From TK10-74A sp965263065 (GTDB lineage: Bacteria > Chloroflexota > Dehalococcoidia > Bin125), in contig CBDHGH010000003.1 of assembly GCA_965263065.1 (NCBI GenBank), forward strand, positions 1,426,001 to 1,490,000: a stretch of DNA of 64,000 nt, in the 5' to 3' direction. Positions 49,046 through 61,425 of this stretch are shown here, piece after piece; position 1 is the first letter of the stretch, and each line of letters begins with the position of its first letter. The notes below the pieces were generated by a model. The model was not told the DNA's origin. It was given only the letters and a program-made list of their open reading frames with translations, and searched no databases. A program made the position numbers and the translations under genes.

Positions 49046-51942
49046 CGCACGACGCACCCACCGTGCTCGACCGCAAGAAGCTCATCGAAGTCTCCCTCCC
49101 GCTCGACGCGATCAACAAGGCCGCCTCGCGGGAGAAGTCGATCCGGCACGGGCACCCCAGCACCCTGCACCTGTGGTGGGCGCGACGGCCGCTGGCGGCG
49201 GCGCGGGCCGTGCTGTTCTCGCAGATGGTGGACGACCCGTCCGCCTGCCCCGACCTGTTCCGCACCGAGCGCGCCCAGGAGCAGGAGCGCCAGCGGCTCT
49301 TCGGCATCATCAAGCAGCTCGTGCTGTGGGAGAACACGACGAACGAGGAGGTGCTGCAGAAGGCGCGCGACGAAATCTGGCAGTCTTGGCGCCGCGCCTG
49401 CGCCGAGAACGCCGACCATCCGCGCGCGAAGGAGTTGTTCGACCGCCACGTCCTGCCCGCCTTCCACGACCCGTTCGCGGGCGGGGGCGCGATCCCCCTG
49501 GAGGCGCAGCGCCTGGGCCTGGAGGCGCATGCCAGCGACCTCAACCCTGTGGCGGTGCTGATCAACAAGGCGATGATCGAGATCCCGCCGAAGTTCGCCG
49601 GGCGACCGCCGGTGAATCCGGAGAGCCGCCAGGGGAAGGGGACGACGGGGGCGCAGTGGAAGGGCGCGGCGGGCCTTGCGGCTGACGTGCGCTACTACGG
49701 CCAGTGGATGCGAGACGAGGCGGAGCGGCGCATCGGGCACCTCTACCCCAAGGTGGAGGTCACGGCGGAGATGGCCCGCGAGCGGCCCGACCTGACGCCC
49801 TACGTGGGCCGCAACCTGACCGTTATCGCCTGGCTCTGGGCGCGGACGGTGAAGAGCCCCAATCCCGCCTTCGCTGATGTCGACGTGCCGCTCGCGTCGA
49901 CGTTCGTGCTGTCCAAGAAGAAGGGGAAAGAGGCCTACGTCGAGCCGGTGATCGAGGACGGCGGCTATCGGTTCACGGTCAAGGCGGGGGTACCGCCGGA
50001 CCCGGAGAAGCAGGGAACGAAGATGGCCCGCGGGGGCAACTTCCGCTGCGTCGTTTCGAACACGCCAATTCCGGAAGACTACATCCGCGCCGAAGGTCAA
50101 GCCGGCCGCATGGGTGCTCGCCTGATGGCCGTCGTTGCCGAGGGACACCGGGCCCGGCTCTATCTCGATCCGTCCGCGGAACACGAACTGGTCGCGCAAG
50201 ATGCGGACCCCGAGTGGCGGCCGGGCCTTCATATGCCTGGCAACCGACGCTGGTTCTCGCCCCCGCTGTACGGCCTCACGACCTTCGGGGACCTCTTCAC
50301 CGACCGCCAACTCGTCGCCCTGACCACGTTCTCCGACCTTGTGACGGAGGCGCGGGAGCGCGTCCGCGCCGACGCCCTGGCCGCAGGCATACCCGACGAC
50401 GGCGTCCCCCTGCGGGACGTCGGCGTGGGGGCGACGGGGTACGCGGAGGCGGTGGGGGTGTACTTGGCCTTCGCAATATCGAAAGTCGCGAATCTCGGAT
50501 CTTCGCTTGTGACATGGATGAACGATCGCGGTGCATTCCGAGAGACGTTTGCTCGGCAGGCTATTCCTATGGTCTGGGATTACGCTGAGGCAAACCCGTT
50601 CGCCGATGCGGGCGGCAGTCTAGGTACAATTCTTAACAAAACCATGATGGCGATCGGCGCATTCCCAGCGTCGGTGGTGGGGACTGCCGGCCAGGCCGAC
50701 TCGTCCGCGCAAGTGCACACACCCGCCAGCGTCGTCTCCACCGACCCACCCTACTACGACAACATCGGCTACGCCGACCTGTCGGACTTCTTCTACGGCT
50801 GGCTGCGCCGCTCGCTGGGCCCGGTCTTCCCAGACCTCTTCGCCACGCTGGCCGTGCCGAAGGCCGAGGAGTTGATCGCGACGCCCTATCGCCACGGTGG
50901 CAAGGCGGAGGCGGAGGCGTTCTTCCTCGATGGCATGACGCGGGCGATGCGCCGCCTCGCCGAGTCGTCGCACCCAGGCTTCCCGGTCACGATCTACTAC
51001 GCTTTCAAGCAGTCGGAGGCCAAGGGCGAGGTGGGGACGGTCAGCACCGGCTGGGAGACCTTTCTCGAAGCCGTGATCCGCGCCGGTTTCGGGATCAGCG
51101 GCACCTGGCCGATGCGAACGGAAGGCGCTGGGCGAATCTTGGCAATGGGCACCAACGCCCTCGCTTCCAGCATCATCCTGGTCTGCCGGCCGCGTCCGGC
51201 CGCTGCGCCCGTCGCCACGCGGCGGGAGTTCGTGGAGGCGCTGAAGTCGGAGTTGCCCGGGGCGGTCCGGCGGATGCAGGCAGACAACATCGCGCCGGTG
51301 GACCTGGCGCAGGCGGCCATCGGGCCGGGCATGGCGGTGTTCACGCGCTACCGGGAGGTGCTCAGCGCGGATGGCAGCAAGATGTCGGTGCGGGACGCGC
51401 TCGCGCTCATCAACGCCACCCTCGACGAAGTCCTGGCGGAGCAGGAAGGCGACTTCGACGCCGACACGCGCTGGGCGCTGGCCTGGTTCGAGCAGTCGGG
51501 CTTCGCGGCGGGCGACTACGGGGTCGCGGAGACGCTGTCCAAGGCGAAGAACACCAGCGTCGACGGCCTCGCCCGGGCCGGCATCATCGAGTCGAGGCGG
51601 GGCAAGGTGCGTATCTTCAAGCCGGCCGAACTCGATGAGGCCTGGGATCCGGCCACCGATACCCGGCTCACCGTCTGGGAGATGGCGCAGCACCTGATCC
51701 GCGCGCTCGAGTCTGGCGGCGAGCCGGCCGCGGCTACCCTCGCGGCCAAACTCGGCAGCAAGACCGAGACCGCTCGCGAACTCGCCTACCGCCTGTACCT
51801 GGTCAGCGAGCGCAAGCGGCGCGCCGCGGACGCCCTCGCGTACAACGGCCTCGTACAGTCGTGGCCGGAGATCATCCGCCTCGTAGGCGAGCAGCGCGCG
51901 ACCGCCGTCGCGCAGGGCGCCCTCGTCCTCGATGGCGCGTAG
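49042..51942 (+). CDS. DUF1156 adenine-specific DNA methyltransferase
   Basis: 966 residues from GTG at 49042, coupled to the protease stop. N-terminal DUF1156 signature (SLPLDAINKAASREKSIRHG and LWWARRPLAAARAV). SAM-binding motif DPFAGGGAIPLEAQRLG (about 143-160) and catalytic DPPYYDNI (D568) mark an N6-adenine or N4-cytosine methyltransferase in which the motifs are about 420 residues apart. The C-terminus (about 760-960) carries helical winged-helix-like segments. DUF1156 proteins recur beside DUF499 ATPases in defence loci, where they probably modify host DNA for self-recognition. The last codons overlap the longer possible start of the next gene. Confidence 0.9.
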   Translation: MTHDAPTVLDRKKLIEVSLPLDAINKAASREKSIRHGHPSTLHLWWARRPLAAARAVLFSQMVDDPSACPDLFRTERAQEQERQRLFGIIKQLVLWENTTNEEVLQKARDEIWQSWRRACAENADHPRAKELFDRHVLPAFHDPFAGGGAIPLEAQRLGLEAHASDLNPVAVLINKAMIEIPPKFAGRPPVNPESRQGKGTTGAQWKGAAGLAADVRYYGQWMRDEAERRIGHLYPKVEVTAEMARERPDLTPYVGRNLTVIAWLWARTVKSPNPAFADVDVPLASTFVLSKKKGKEAYVEPVIEDGGYRFTVKAGVPPDPEKQGTKMARGGNFRCVVSNTPIPEDYIRAEGQAGRMGARLMAVVAEGHRARLYLDPSAEHELVAQDADPEWRPGLHMPGNRRWFSPPLYGLTTFGDLFTDRQLVALTTFSDLVTEARERVRADALAAGIPDDGVPLRDVGVGATGYAEAVGVYLAFAISKVANLGSSLVTWMNDRGAFRETFARQAIPMVWDYAEANPFADAGGSLGTILNKTMMAIGAFPASVVGTAGQADSSAQVHTPASVVSTDPPYYDNIGYADLSDFFYGWLRRSLGPVFPDLFATLAVPKAEELIATPYRHGGKAEAEAFFLDGMTRAMRRLAESSHPGFPVTIYYAFKQSEAKGEVGTVSTGWETFLEAVIRAGFGISGTWPMRTEGAGRILAMGTNALASSIILVCRPRPAAAPVATRREFVEALKSELPGAVRRMQADNIAPVDLAQAAIGPGMAVFTRYREVLSADGSKMSVRDALALINATLDEVLAEQEGDFDADTRWALAWFEQSGFAAGDYGVAETLSKAKNTSVDGLARAGIIESRRGKVRIFKPAELDEAWDPATDTRLTVWEMAQHLIRALESGGEPAAATLAAKLGSKTETARELAYRLYLVSERKRRAADALAYNGLVQSWPEIIRLVGEQRATAVAQGALVLDGA

Positions 51943-51952
51943 GAGCAAGCGC

Positions 51953-55309
<3,357 letters not shown>

Positions 55310-55345
55310 TTCGTTGCGAAGAGGGTCTCCGCCGCGAGATCAGCG

Positions 55346-55372
55346 CCGCGGGTCGAGCCTAGCTGCCCGCGG
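55346..55372 (+). terminator. Hairpin after the DUF499 gene, possible terminator
   Basis: CCGCGGG (55346-55352) pairs with CCCGCGG (55366-55372), nested inside a second perfect pair GGTCTCCGC (55324-55332) / GCGGAGACC (55369-55377) that is mutually exclusive with part of it. It starts 37 bases after the stop codon. There is no T-run, so intrinsic termination is not certain. Confidence 0.3.
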
Positions 55373-55377
55373 AGACC

Positions 55378-55750
55378 ACGGTTGTGAAGCCGGCGTCGCC
55401 GCGCAGAGAAGGCGGGTCGGCCGACGTGATGACGGCTCTGCTCCAAGTCGCAGCCCGCCTCCAGACCGGCGCTCGCGGCAGCAGACGGCGCGCAGGCGCG
55501 GCGCCCTCCCGGGGCAGTCCCTTGATGGCGACTGCCGCGAGCATGCTGATGATCACCATCGGGCTCAGGAGCATCGCGGCTGCGAGGGCGACCGCGCTAG
55601 CGTTGCTGACTCGTGACCGCTCCGCTCGGGTCCACCGTCAGCACTTGCCGCTTCTGTCCCCCGGCGAGGGCCAGGATGATCCAGGCCGAACAACGCGGGC
55701 ACCCGGGGGCATGGGCGTTGTGAGCCGGCGAGAGCCGGGAGGAGGTCACA
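55378..55750. other. No gene recognised
   Basis: Short frames only, on both strands, with no recognisable motif. The stretch lies between the DUF499 gene and phage-like remnants and probably contains decayed phage sequence. Confidence 0.4.
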
Positions 55751-55920
55751 ATGTCCCGCTCCATCCTCCATCTCGACGAGTTGCGCCGGAACCGACACGG
55801 GAGGCGCGACATGCGACGGCTCGGGGGTTCGGGGGGTTCGGGATTCCCCATCCCATCCCATCCCTGCGGCTGTCCCCAACGTGCCGGGCGATTGCCGCAC
55901 CGGCCGCGCGATACCTGAGA
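55751..55920 (+). CDS. Possible small protein, 55 residues
   Basis: An ATG at 55751 follows an excellent ribosome site (GGGAGGAGGTCACA). The frame (MSRSILHLDELRRNRHGRRD, then a Gly/Ser-rich stretch) ends in TGA at 55918-55920. No family is recognised. The good start signal followed by low-complexity sequence suggests the 5' end of a phage gene whose body was lost; it could be a pseudogene. Confidence 0.25.
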
Positions 55921-56987
55921 CCTTCGCGGCAGCACGGCCGGTGGACCGCACGCCCGTCACGCCCGAAGCCAAGCAGGATCTGGACGCGAAGCACGAGCCG
56001 GAAGCCGGCGGGGCTGCGCGCGTCGCGACCTTCAAGCTGATCGACCTGGACGGCGACATCACGCTGCCGGGCGCCCTCGGGCGTCAGGAGGTGCGGCTCG
56101 CCGCTTGGGGCCACAACTGGGGAGGCGCCGTTGCCGGCCGCAGCACGACGCGCGAGACCTCTGAGGCTGTCCTGTTTGGCGGCGCGTCCTCCCTCGACAC
56201 CAGCCATGCGCGGGAGACCTACCCCGCCGTCAACCGGCCGGGCAACCTCCAGGCGTGGAGCTACGGACTCCAGATCGACGTGGTCACCGGGCGCAGGCCG
56301 AACGCCGGGCAGACCCCCGGGCGCGCCACCGACGCCTCCTCGCCTCAGCTCCTACGGGCTACTGGCTTCGGGGACCGCCTGGCCCTCGCCAACCGTGGCC
56401 GCGCATCCAGGGCGGGTGGCAGGGCTGCGCTCTATCGGGCGGCGGCGATCGGCGTCAACATCTCCACCCCAGCCAATTGGTTGGCAGCCGAGAACCTGGT
56501 GACCGTCGTGCCCTCGACCGCTTCCTCCCTGCAAGTGGCGCAGCTCCCGATCGACGCCCTGCACCCCGATCCCATCAACCCCCGGCGCATCTCGGAGGAC
56601 GAGTTGGCCGCTCTCACCCGATCGATCGAGATGTTCGGGTTCGTCGACTCGGTGCTCGCGCGCTGCGCCGACCGGCGCGTGTTCGCGGGCCATCAGCGGC
56701 TCATCGCCGCACGGCGGGCCGGTCTCACCGCGGTGCCTGTAATCCTGCTCGCCCGAATGCTGATCGACCTGCGCGAGACGGCAGATCGGGATCTCACGCT
56801 GAGTGGCTTCGCGGAGGTCGATCTCCGAGACCTGCTGACCCGCTTCGACCAGCGGGAGAAACGGGACCGGCCGGCGCGCTTTGACCTCGATGAGGCGCTG
56901 GCCCCTGACGCGGCTTCGGACGGCAACTCGTTCGCGTACCGCGAACAGGAACGCCTGCCTGTGGTGGCCCTGCATCATGCGCCGTGA
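55881..56987 (+). pseudogene. Phage remnant: prohead-protease-like part fused to ParB/Srx-like domain
   Basis: One open frame of 368 codons. Residues about 50-145 (LDGDITLPGALGRQEVRLAAWGHNWGG, LDTSHARETY, LQAWSYGLQI) look like the HK97-type prohead protease core. Residues about 215-290 (QLPIDALHPDPINPRRISEDELAALTRSIEMFGF, VFAGHQRLIAARRAGLTAVPVILL) are a ParB/sulfiredoxin-like nuclease domain of the kind encoded beside phage terminases. These are normally separate proteins, so the frame is a deletion fusion or decayed prophage. The GTG start at 55881 is uncertain. It lies at the tRNA end of the island; a decayed copy of its last codons lies at about 36800-36860. Confidence 0.55.
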
Positions 56988-57109
56988 TCGCGGGGATTCG
57001 GTCCCCCACCCCCCTGCTCAGAAAGCAGATGGCCGACCACTGGCCGCACATCGGCGGCCCCCTCCGACGCTCCGCTCACCTCTTCAGCTAGGGAAGTCGT
57101 GCCGCGCCC

Positions 57110-57184
57110 TGGAGCGGGAGACGGGATTCGAACCCGCGACCCTCTGCTTGGGAAGCAGATGCTCTACCACTGAGCTACTCCCGC
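57110..57184 (-). tRNA. tRNA-Gly (anticodon CCC)
   Basis: The minus strand folds into a full cloverleaf. The acceptor stem GCGGGAG pairs with CTCCCGC, the D arm holds AGCTCAGTGGTAGAGC, the anticodon stem TCTGC/GCAGA encloses loop TTCCCAA (anticodon CCC), and the T arm is CGGGTTCGAATCCCG. CCA is encoded at the 3' end (57112-57110). Its 3' half is duplicated at 36985-37021, so it appears to be the integration site of the 20-kb island. Confidence 0.96.
57121..57157 (-). repeat. Attachment-site-like repeat within tRNA-Gly (right copy)
   Basis: Perfect 37-base match to 36985-37021, covering the 3' side of the anticodon arm, variable loop and T arm of the intact tRNA. The geometry, with an intact tRNA at one end of the island and a 3' fragment at the other in the same orientation, is that left by site-specific integration into a tRNA gene. 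Confidence 0.78.
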
Positions 57185-57204
57185 TCGGCGAGCGCCCCGA
57201 CAGT

Positions 57205-57681
57205 CTAGCGGGCCGCGCCCGCCACGGCCGCCTCGCAGGCATCGACGGCGGACTTCGCGTCCGTCACGCGCCGGATGGGCGGGCGCTGGCCGCCCGCGTC
57301 GCGCAGCTCCCACGTCGCCAGGCCGATCACCGGCCGCCCGCTCTGCAGGGCGAAGGCGATCTCCGAGAGCGTGCCGATACTGCCGTCGATGGCGATGACC
57401 GCCTCGCCCGCGCTCGCGACGAAGACGTTGCGCGCGTAGCCGATGCCGGTCGGCAGCGGCACGTCGACGAACTCGTTGGCGTCCGTCGCATCGTCACCGG
57501 GCAGGATGCCGATCGTCAGGCCGCCGGACTCCTTCGCGCCGCGGCAGGCCTCCCGCATCACCCCGTCGCGCCCGCCGCAGATCAGCACATGCCCGCGCGC
57601 CCCGATCTCGCGCCCGACGTCGAACGCCAGCCGCGCCGCCGCCGCGTCGGCCTCCTGTCCCCCGATGACCGAGATGCGCAT
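57205..57681 (-). CDS. SLOG/LOG-like Rossmann protein (TIGR00725 family)
   Basis: 158 residues. The nucleotide-binding signatures are CGGRDGVMREACRGAKESGG and GIGYARNVFVASAGEAVIAIDGSIGTLSEIAFAL, the pattern of the TIGR00725 branch of the LOG/DprA superfamily. LOG enzymes hydrolyse nucleoside 5'-monophosphates; the substrate of this branch is not known. SLOG proteins can also sense nucleotide signals in defence, but nothing nearby shows this. The gene lies immediately outside the island, 20 bases beyond the tRNA 5' end. Confidence 0.85.
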   Translation of the reverse strand: MRISVIGGQEADAAAARLAFDVGREIGARGHVLICGGRDGVMREACRGAKESGGLTIGILPGDDATDANEFVDVPLPTGIGYARNVFVASAGEAVIAIDGSIGTLSEIAFALQSGRPVIGLATWELRDAGGQRPPIRRVTDAKSAVDACEAAVAGAAR

Positions 57682-57982
57682 GGTCGTCGTGCCTTCCTCG
57701 TCGCGCCGGCTGCCCCTACGGGTTCCAATCCGTACCTGGAGCCGGGCACCGTCTTGTCCGTCCAGCGTCGCTTTCGAATGGCTTCCGGGCGCGCTCAGAC
57801 AAGGTCAATTCGCATGATGGCACGGCCGTTGACGACCAATACGGTGCCCCGTATCCTCGCCCCGCTGTGGCAAGCATCTCACACCATACGTGCGCAGAGC
57901 GTGGTTCACGCCTCCTCGCCGCGCGTACGGGACTCTGGATGCTTGCCACGCAGCCACGATTCTCTGCTGCGAGGGGGCACCT
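57682..57982. other. Divergent intergenic region
   Basis: 301 bases between the SLOG gene (minus) and the small secreted-protein gene (plus). It should hold promoters for both. No repeat, RNA gene or conserved motif was recognised. Confidence 0.4.
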
Positions 57983-58735
57983 GTGTCCGTGCATCGGTTG
58001 ATTATTATCGGTTCTCTGGCGGCGCTTGCGATTCTGACGGCGGGCGTGGTGTTTGCGTCCACGACGCAGGGGCAGAAAGAAGTCCGCATTGCTGCACAAC
58101 TGTTAGAGAATGGCAAAGTTGAGTTCGGATTGCAGGAGCGCACAGACGGAGGCGAGTGGGGATCCACGTTGCTACCCGCCCGCAACAAGTTCCCCTATGC
58201 CACCGCGACGGTTGATCGGTGGCTCTACAGTTCCCCCGTTACACTGACTCCAGTAGCGGGTCCTCCGGATGGGGGAATCGGATCGATGGGCTGGTGGATT
58301 GACATTAGTTCCGAGGCTGATCGAGGGACATTTCTTCAGTACCTTCTGGTCCCTGTACGTGGCCCAGGTGCTTTATGGGTTGGTTGTGATTATGACGGCA
58401 ACCCATTTGTTGGTGTTCGCGCGAACATACGTCTGCTAAACGATAGTCAGACAGATCGCATCACCGTGATCTACCACGTCGAGGGCGGAAACTTTGAAAC
58501 GGCACGCTGGTGGAGTGATGAGACGCACGACGAAGATACTCCTAGCAAGGGTTCGGCGGTCCACAGTTTGGAGGAAGAGCGTTTTGTGCTGTGGCTCGTC
58601 TTGAATATGCGCATCAACGCAACGTTCTACTTCTCTGCAACGGATCGGTATCGTGAAACTTATGCGGCAACGTTTGACCTGACAGGGCTACATACCGTGC
58701 TCGACCAACTCCCTTGTTACACACGCGGGGGCTGA
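57983..58735 (+). CDS. Hypothetical secreted or membrane-anchored protein
   Basis: 250 residues from GTG at 57983, which has GAGGGGG 5 bases upstream; an ATG at 57890 in frame is less likely because it precedes the signal. The N-terminal segment VHRLIIIGSLAALAILTAGVVFA is a signal peptide or membrane anchor. The remaining about 220 residues look beta-rich with two cysteines (YVGC-like site near 140 and LPCYTRGG at the end), and I do not recognise a family. GC is lower than in most of the window. It converges on the TIR gene. Confidence 0.65.
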   Translation: MSVHRLIIIGSLAALAILTAGVVFASTTQGQKEVRIAAQLLENGKVEFGLQERTDGGEWGSTLLPARNKFPYATATVDRWLYSSPVTLTPVAGPPDGGIGSMGWWIDISSEADRGTFLQYLLVPVRGPGALWVGCDYDGNPFVGVRANIRLLNDSQTDRITVIYHVEGGNFETARWWSDETHDEDTPSKGSAVHSLEEERFVLWLVLNMRINATFYFSATDRYRETYAATFDLTGLHTVLDQLPCYTRGG

Positions 58736-58869
58736 TCGTAGTGCTTGAGTGGAGTTTAGCCCGCTGATGGTAACAGTGTTGACGACATGCGGACAGATGT
58801 GAGGTCGATGAGCAGGTCAATCGAGGTGATTCTGAGGCGATACGCTCAAATGTCGCAGATTCCGGAGTC

Positions 58870-59862
58870 CTAGTCAGACTGGTTATGACTGTCGGTAAGC
58901 CCGTCTGCTTCATGCTCTGCGTCATCTGCTGATTCGGACGATACCGCAACCGACTTGAGAACAGCATCGAAGCCACCAGCAGAAAGCCAATCGGTCCCAC
59001 TGAGATTCACCGGGCAGCCAGCGATCCGCAGACGCTGTGCCAACTGCTGACGCCACTCGGAGGTGTTGTCAAGCCGGATTACGTGGCGCCCCGCAACATC
59101 GGTGAATGGACGCAGATCGCCGATCTCAAGAAAGACTGTTCGCTCCCGATGTCGGCCCATCGCCATGCCTGCCTCAAACAGGACGTTGGGCCTTGCCTGG
59201 CCGGTTAGTTCGGCCTCGTACGCCCCATCACTTTGGCTGCGGAATGGTTCTCGGAGACGCGCCTCGTCATCCGGTGTCATGAGAACTACTACAGCATGTG
59301 CTCGCGAGAAAGCAGCGTCGAGGACTTGACCGACATAAGGGGCACCTTCCCCTGTCGATTCGAGGGCTGCCGCCCACTCGACCGGGCGCAAATCGATGGC
59401 CCGCAGAAATTCGAACAGCGCGCGTCGGGCCGCCTCGTTCCGGCCGTGAACGACGAAGACTTCACGGGCGTCGGCTGCAGGGCCGTGTTCCTGTGTCGAA
59501 TCCGGAGAAGCTTGTCGATCATGACCAGGAGGACCAGTGATGAACTCGTCGGTCACGTCCTCCCCGATATCGCTGAGGAGCAGGGAGAACGTCTTCAGGT
59601 GGCCATCGTTGTATGCCTGGAAGGGATACATGCTCTTGGTTCCCCGCTTGAATTGTTCGTCGGTGAGTTCCTCCGCCGTTTGTAGGATCCTAATCCTGGC
59701 GATATGTGTGGCCGCGAGCGCCGAGCCGCTCAGAGTAATCGAGCGCCCCTGGCGATAGGGCTCCAAGACTTGTTTCTCAAGCTGCTCGCGTCGCAGATTC
59801 GCGAAGAAGCCTGCAAGGTCTGCTACTCCGTAGACGGGCTTAATCATCAAATGGAAGTACAT
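58870..59862 (-). CDS. TIR-like nucleotide-binding effector (PF10137 type)
   Basis: 330 residues. The N-terminal about 115 residues are a helical region of unknown role. From about 134 a TIR-like domain follows: EVFVVHGRNEAARRALFEFLRAI, YVGQVLDAAFSRAHAVVVLMTPDDEARL, and NVLFEAGMAMGRH carrying the likely catalytic glutamate E230. This family supplies NAD-depleting effectors in CBASS, Pycsar and related abortive defences. No cyclase lies beside it, so its trigger is unknown and it may act alone. GC is below the local average, suggesting transfer. An ATG at 59847 is an alternative start. Confidence 0.85.
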   Translation of the reverse strand: MYFHLMIKPVYGVADLAGFFANLRREQLEKQVLEPYRQGRSITLSGSALAATHIARIRILQTAEELTDEQFKRGTKSMYPFQAYNDGHLKTFSLLLSDIGEDVTDEFITGPPGHDRQASPDSTQEHGPAADAREVFVVHGRNEAARRALFEFLRAIDLRPVEWAAALESTGEGAPYVGQVLDAAFSRAHAVVVLMTPDDEARLREPFRSQSDGAYEAELTGQARPNVLFEAGMAMGRHRERTVFLEIGDLRPFTDVAGRHVIRLDNTSEWRQQLAQRLRIAGCPVNLSGTDWLSAGGFDAVLKSVAVSSESADDAEHEADGLTDSHNQSD

Positions 59863-59990
59863 GCGGCCCTATCCATCCCACGCTATCTCGCACCCGCTCC
59901 GACGACAAGTTCTCTCCCACCGACGCCATTCCGAATCGTAGCTCCGCTCCTCCTCCTGGGGCGTTGCTTATGGCAGCCACCCCACCCCCC

Positions 59991-61235
59991 TCACCCGACG
60001 ACCGACGCCTCGACCGCCGCCCCCAGACGACCCAGCCCCTCCGACAGCGTCTCCTCGTCGATGGTGAGGGGGGGCAGCAGCTTGACGACCTCGTCGTCGC
60101 GGCCGCTGGTCTCGACGAGGAGGTTGCGGCGGTATGCCTCGGCCGCGATCCGGGCCGCGAGGGCGGGCTCGGCGCAGACGAGGCCCTGGATCATGCCCCG
60201 CCCCCGCACGTCGACGAAGCGGCCCGGGTGCTGCTCGCGCAGCCCGTCGAGCGCCGCCCGCATCACGACCGCGTTGCGCTCCACCTGGCGCGTCAGCGCG
60301 TCGTCCCGCCAGTAGTCCAGCGCCGCCGTCGCCGTCACGAAGGCCAGGTTGTTGCCGCGGAACGTGCCGTTGTGCTCCCCCGGCGCCCAGACGTCGAGCT
60401 CGGGGCGCAGCAGCACGAGCGCCAGCGGCTGCCCGACGCCGCTGATCGACTTGGACAGCGTCACGATGTCGGGCGTGATGCCCGCCGGCTCGAAGCTGAA
60501 GAACGGCCCCGTGCGCCCGCAGCCGACCTGGATGTCGTCGACGATCAGCAGCACGCCGGTGCGACGGCACAGCTCCGCCAGCTCGCGCAGCCACCCGTCG
60601 CCGGCGACGTTCACGCCCCCCTCGGCCTGGATCGTCTCCAGGATGACCGCCGCCGGCCGCTCCGCCTCGGCCCGGTCGAGGTACGCCGCCAGCTGCCCCA
60701 GCGTGTCGCCGCCGCCGGGCAGGCTGCCGTCGAACGGCATCGTCACGCTGTGCTCGAGCGGCACCCCCGCCCCCGCCCGCTTCGACGGGTTCGCCGTCAC
60801 CGCCAGCGACCCCAGCGTCATGCCGTGGAACCCGTTGCTGAACGCCACGACCGTGCGGCGGCCGGTCACCTTGCGCGTCAGCTTCAGCGCCGCCTCGACC
60901 GCGTTCGTGCCCGTGGGGCCGGGGAACTGCACCTTATAGTCCAGCCCGCGCGGACGCAGGATCACGTCGCGCAGCCGCTCCAGGAAATCGACCTTGGCGC
61001 GCGTCGTCATGTCGAGGCTGTGCAGGACGCCGCCGCTCGCCAGGTACTCCATCAGCGGCGCCAGCAGGCGCGGGTCGTTGTGGCCGTAGTTGAGCGCCCC
61101 CGCCCCGGCGAAGAAGTCGATGTACGACCGCCCCGCCTCGTCCTCCATCACCGCGCCGCGCGCGGTCGTGAAGACCGCCGGCCAGTTCCGGCAGTAGCTG
61201 CGGACTTCCGATTCAAGCTCGGTGACGATGCTCAA
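59991..61235 (-). CDS. ectB: Diaminobutyrate-2-oxoglutarate transaminase EctB
   Basis: 414 residues, full length for EctB. PLP-dependent class III aminotransferase motifs: GPTGTNAVEAALKLTRK, FSNGFHGMTLGSLA, LIVDDIQVGCGRTG (D233) and the PLP lysine K262 in TLSKSISGVG. It converts aspartate semialdehyde to 2,4-diaminobutyrate, the first step of ectoine synthesis. ectA and ectC, normally in the same operon, are absent on both sides here, so the pathway must be completed elsewhere, or the enzyme makes diaminobutyrate for another use. Confidence 0.92.
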   Translation of the reverse strand: MSIVTELESEVRSYCRNWPAVFTTARGAVMEDEAGRSYIDFFAGAGALNYGHNDPRLLAPLMEYLASGGVLHSLDMTTRAKVDFLERLRDVILRPRGLDYKVQFPGPTGTNAVEAALKLTRKVTGRRTVVAFSNGFHGMTLGSLAVTANPSKRAGAGVPLEHSVTMPFDGSLPGGGDTLGQLAAYLDRAEAERPAAVILETIQAEGGVNVAGDGWLRELAELCRRTGVLLIVDDIQVGCGRTGPFFSFEPAGITPDIVTLSKSISGVGQPLALVLLRPELDVWAPGEHNGTFRGNNLAFVTATAALDYWRDDALTRQVERNAVVMRAALDGLREQHPGRFVDVRGRGMIQGLVCAEPALAARIAAEAYRRNLLVETSGRDDEVVKLLPPLTIDEETLSEGLGRLGAAVEASVVG

Positions 61236-61425
61236 CGTCGCTGCCTCTCCGGTCTCCCCGATCGAGGATACCCCTGCGGCGCGCCGGTGTTGGTAGCCCC
61301 CACCGCTCCCCGTCCCGGGCAGCCGCCCCGGCCTCTCCCAGGCGGAGTTCGATGCGCTGGTCGTGGAGGGCGTCGTCGCATAGGGGGGCTACGGCGGCGC
61401 GGCCGGCGTCACGTCCGTGGAACAC

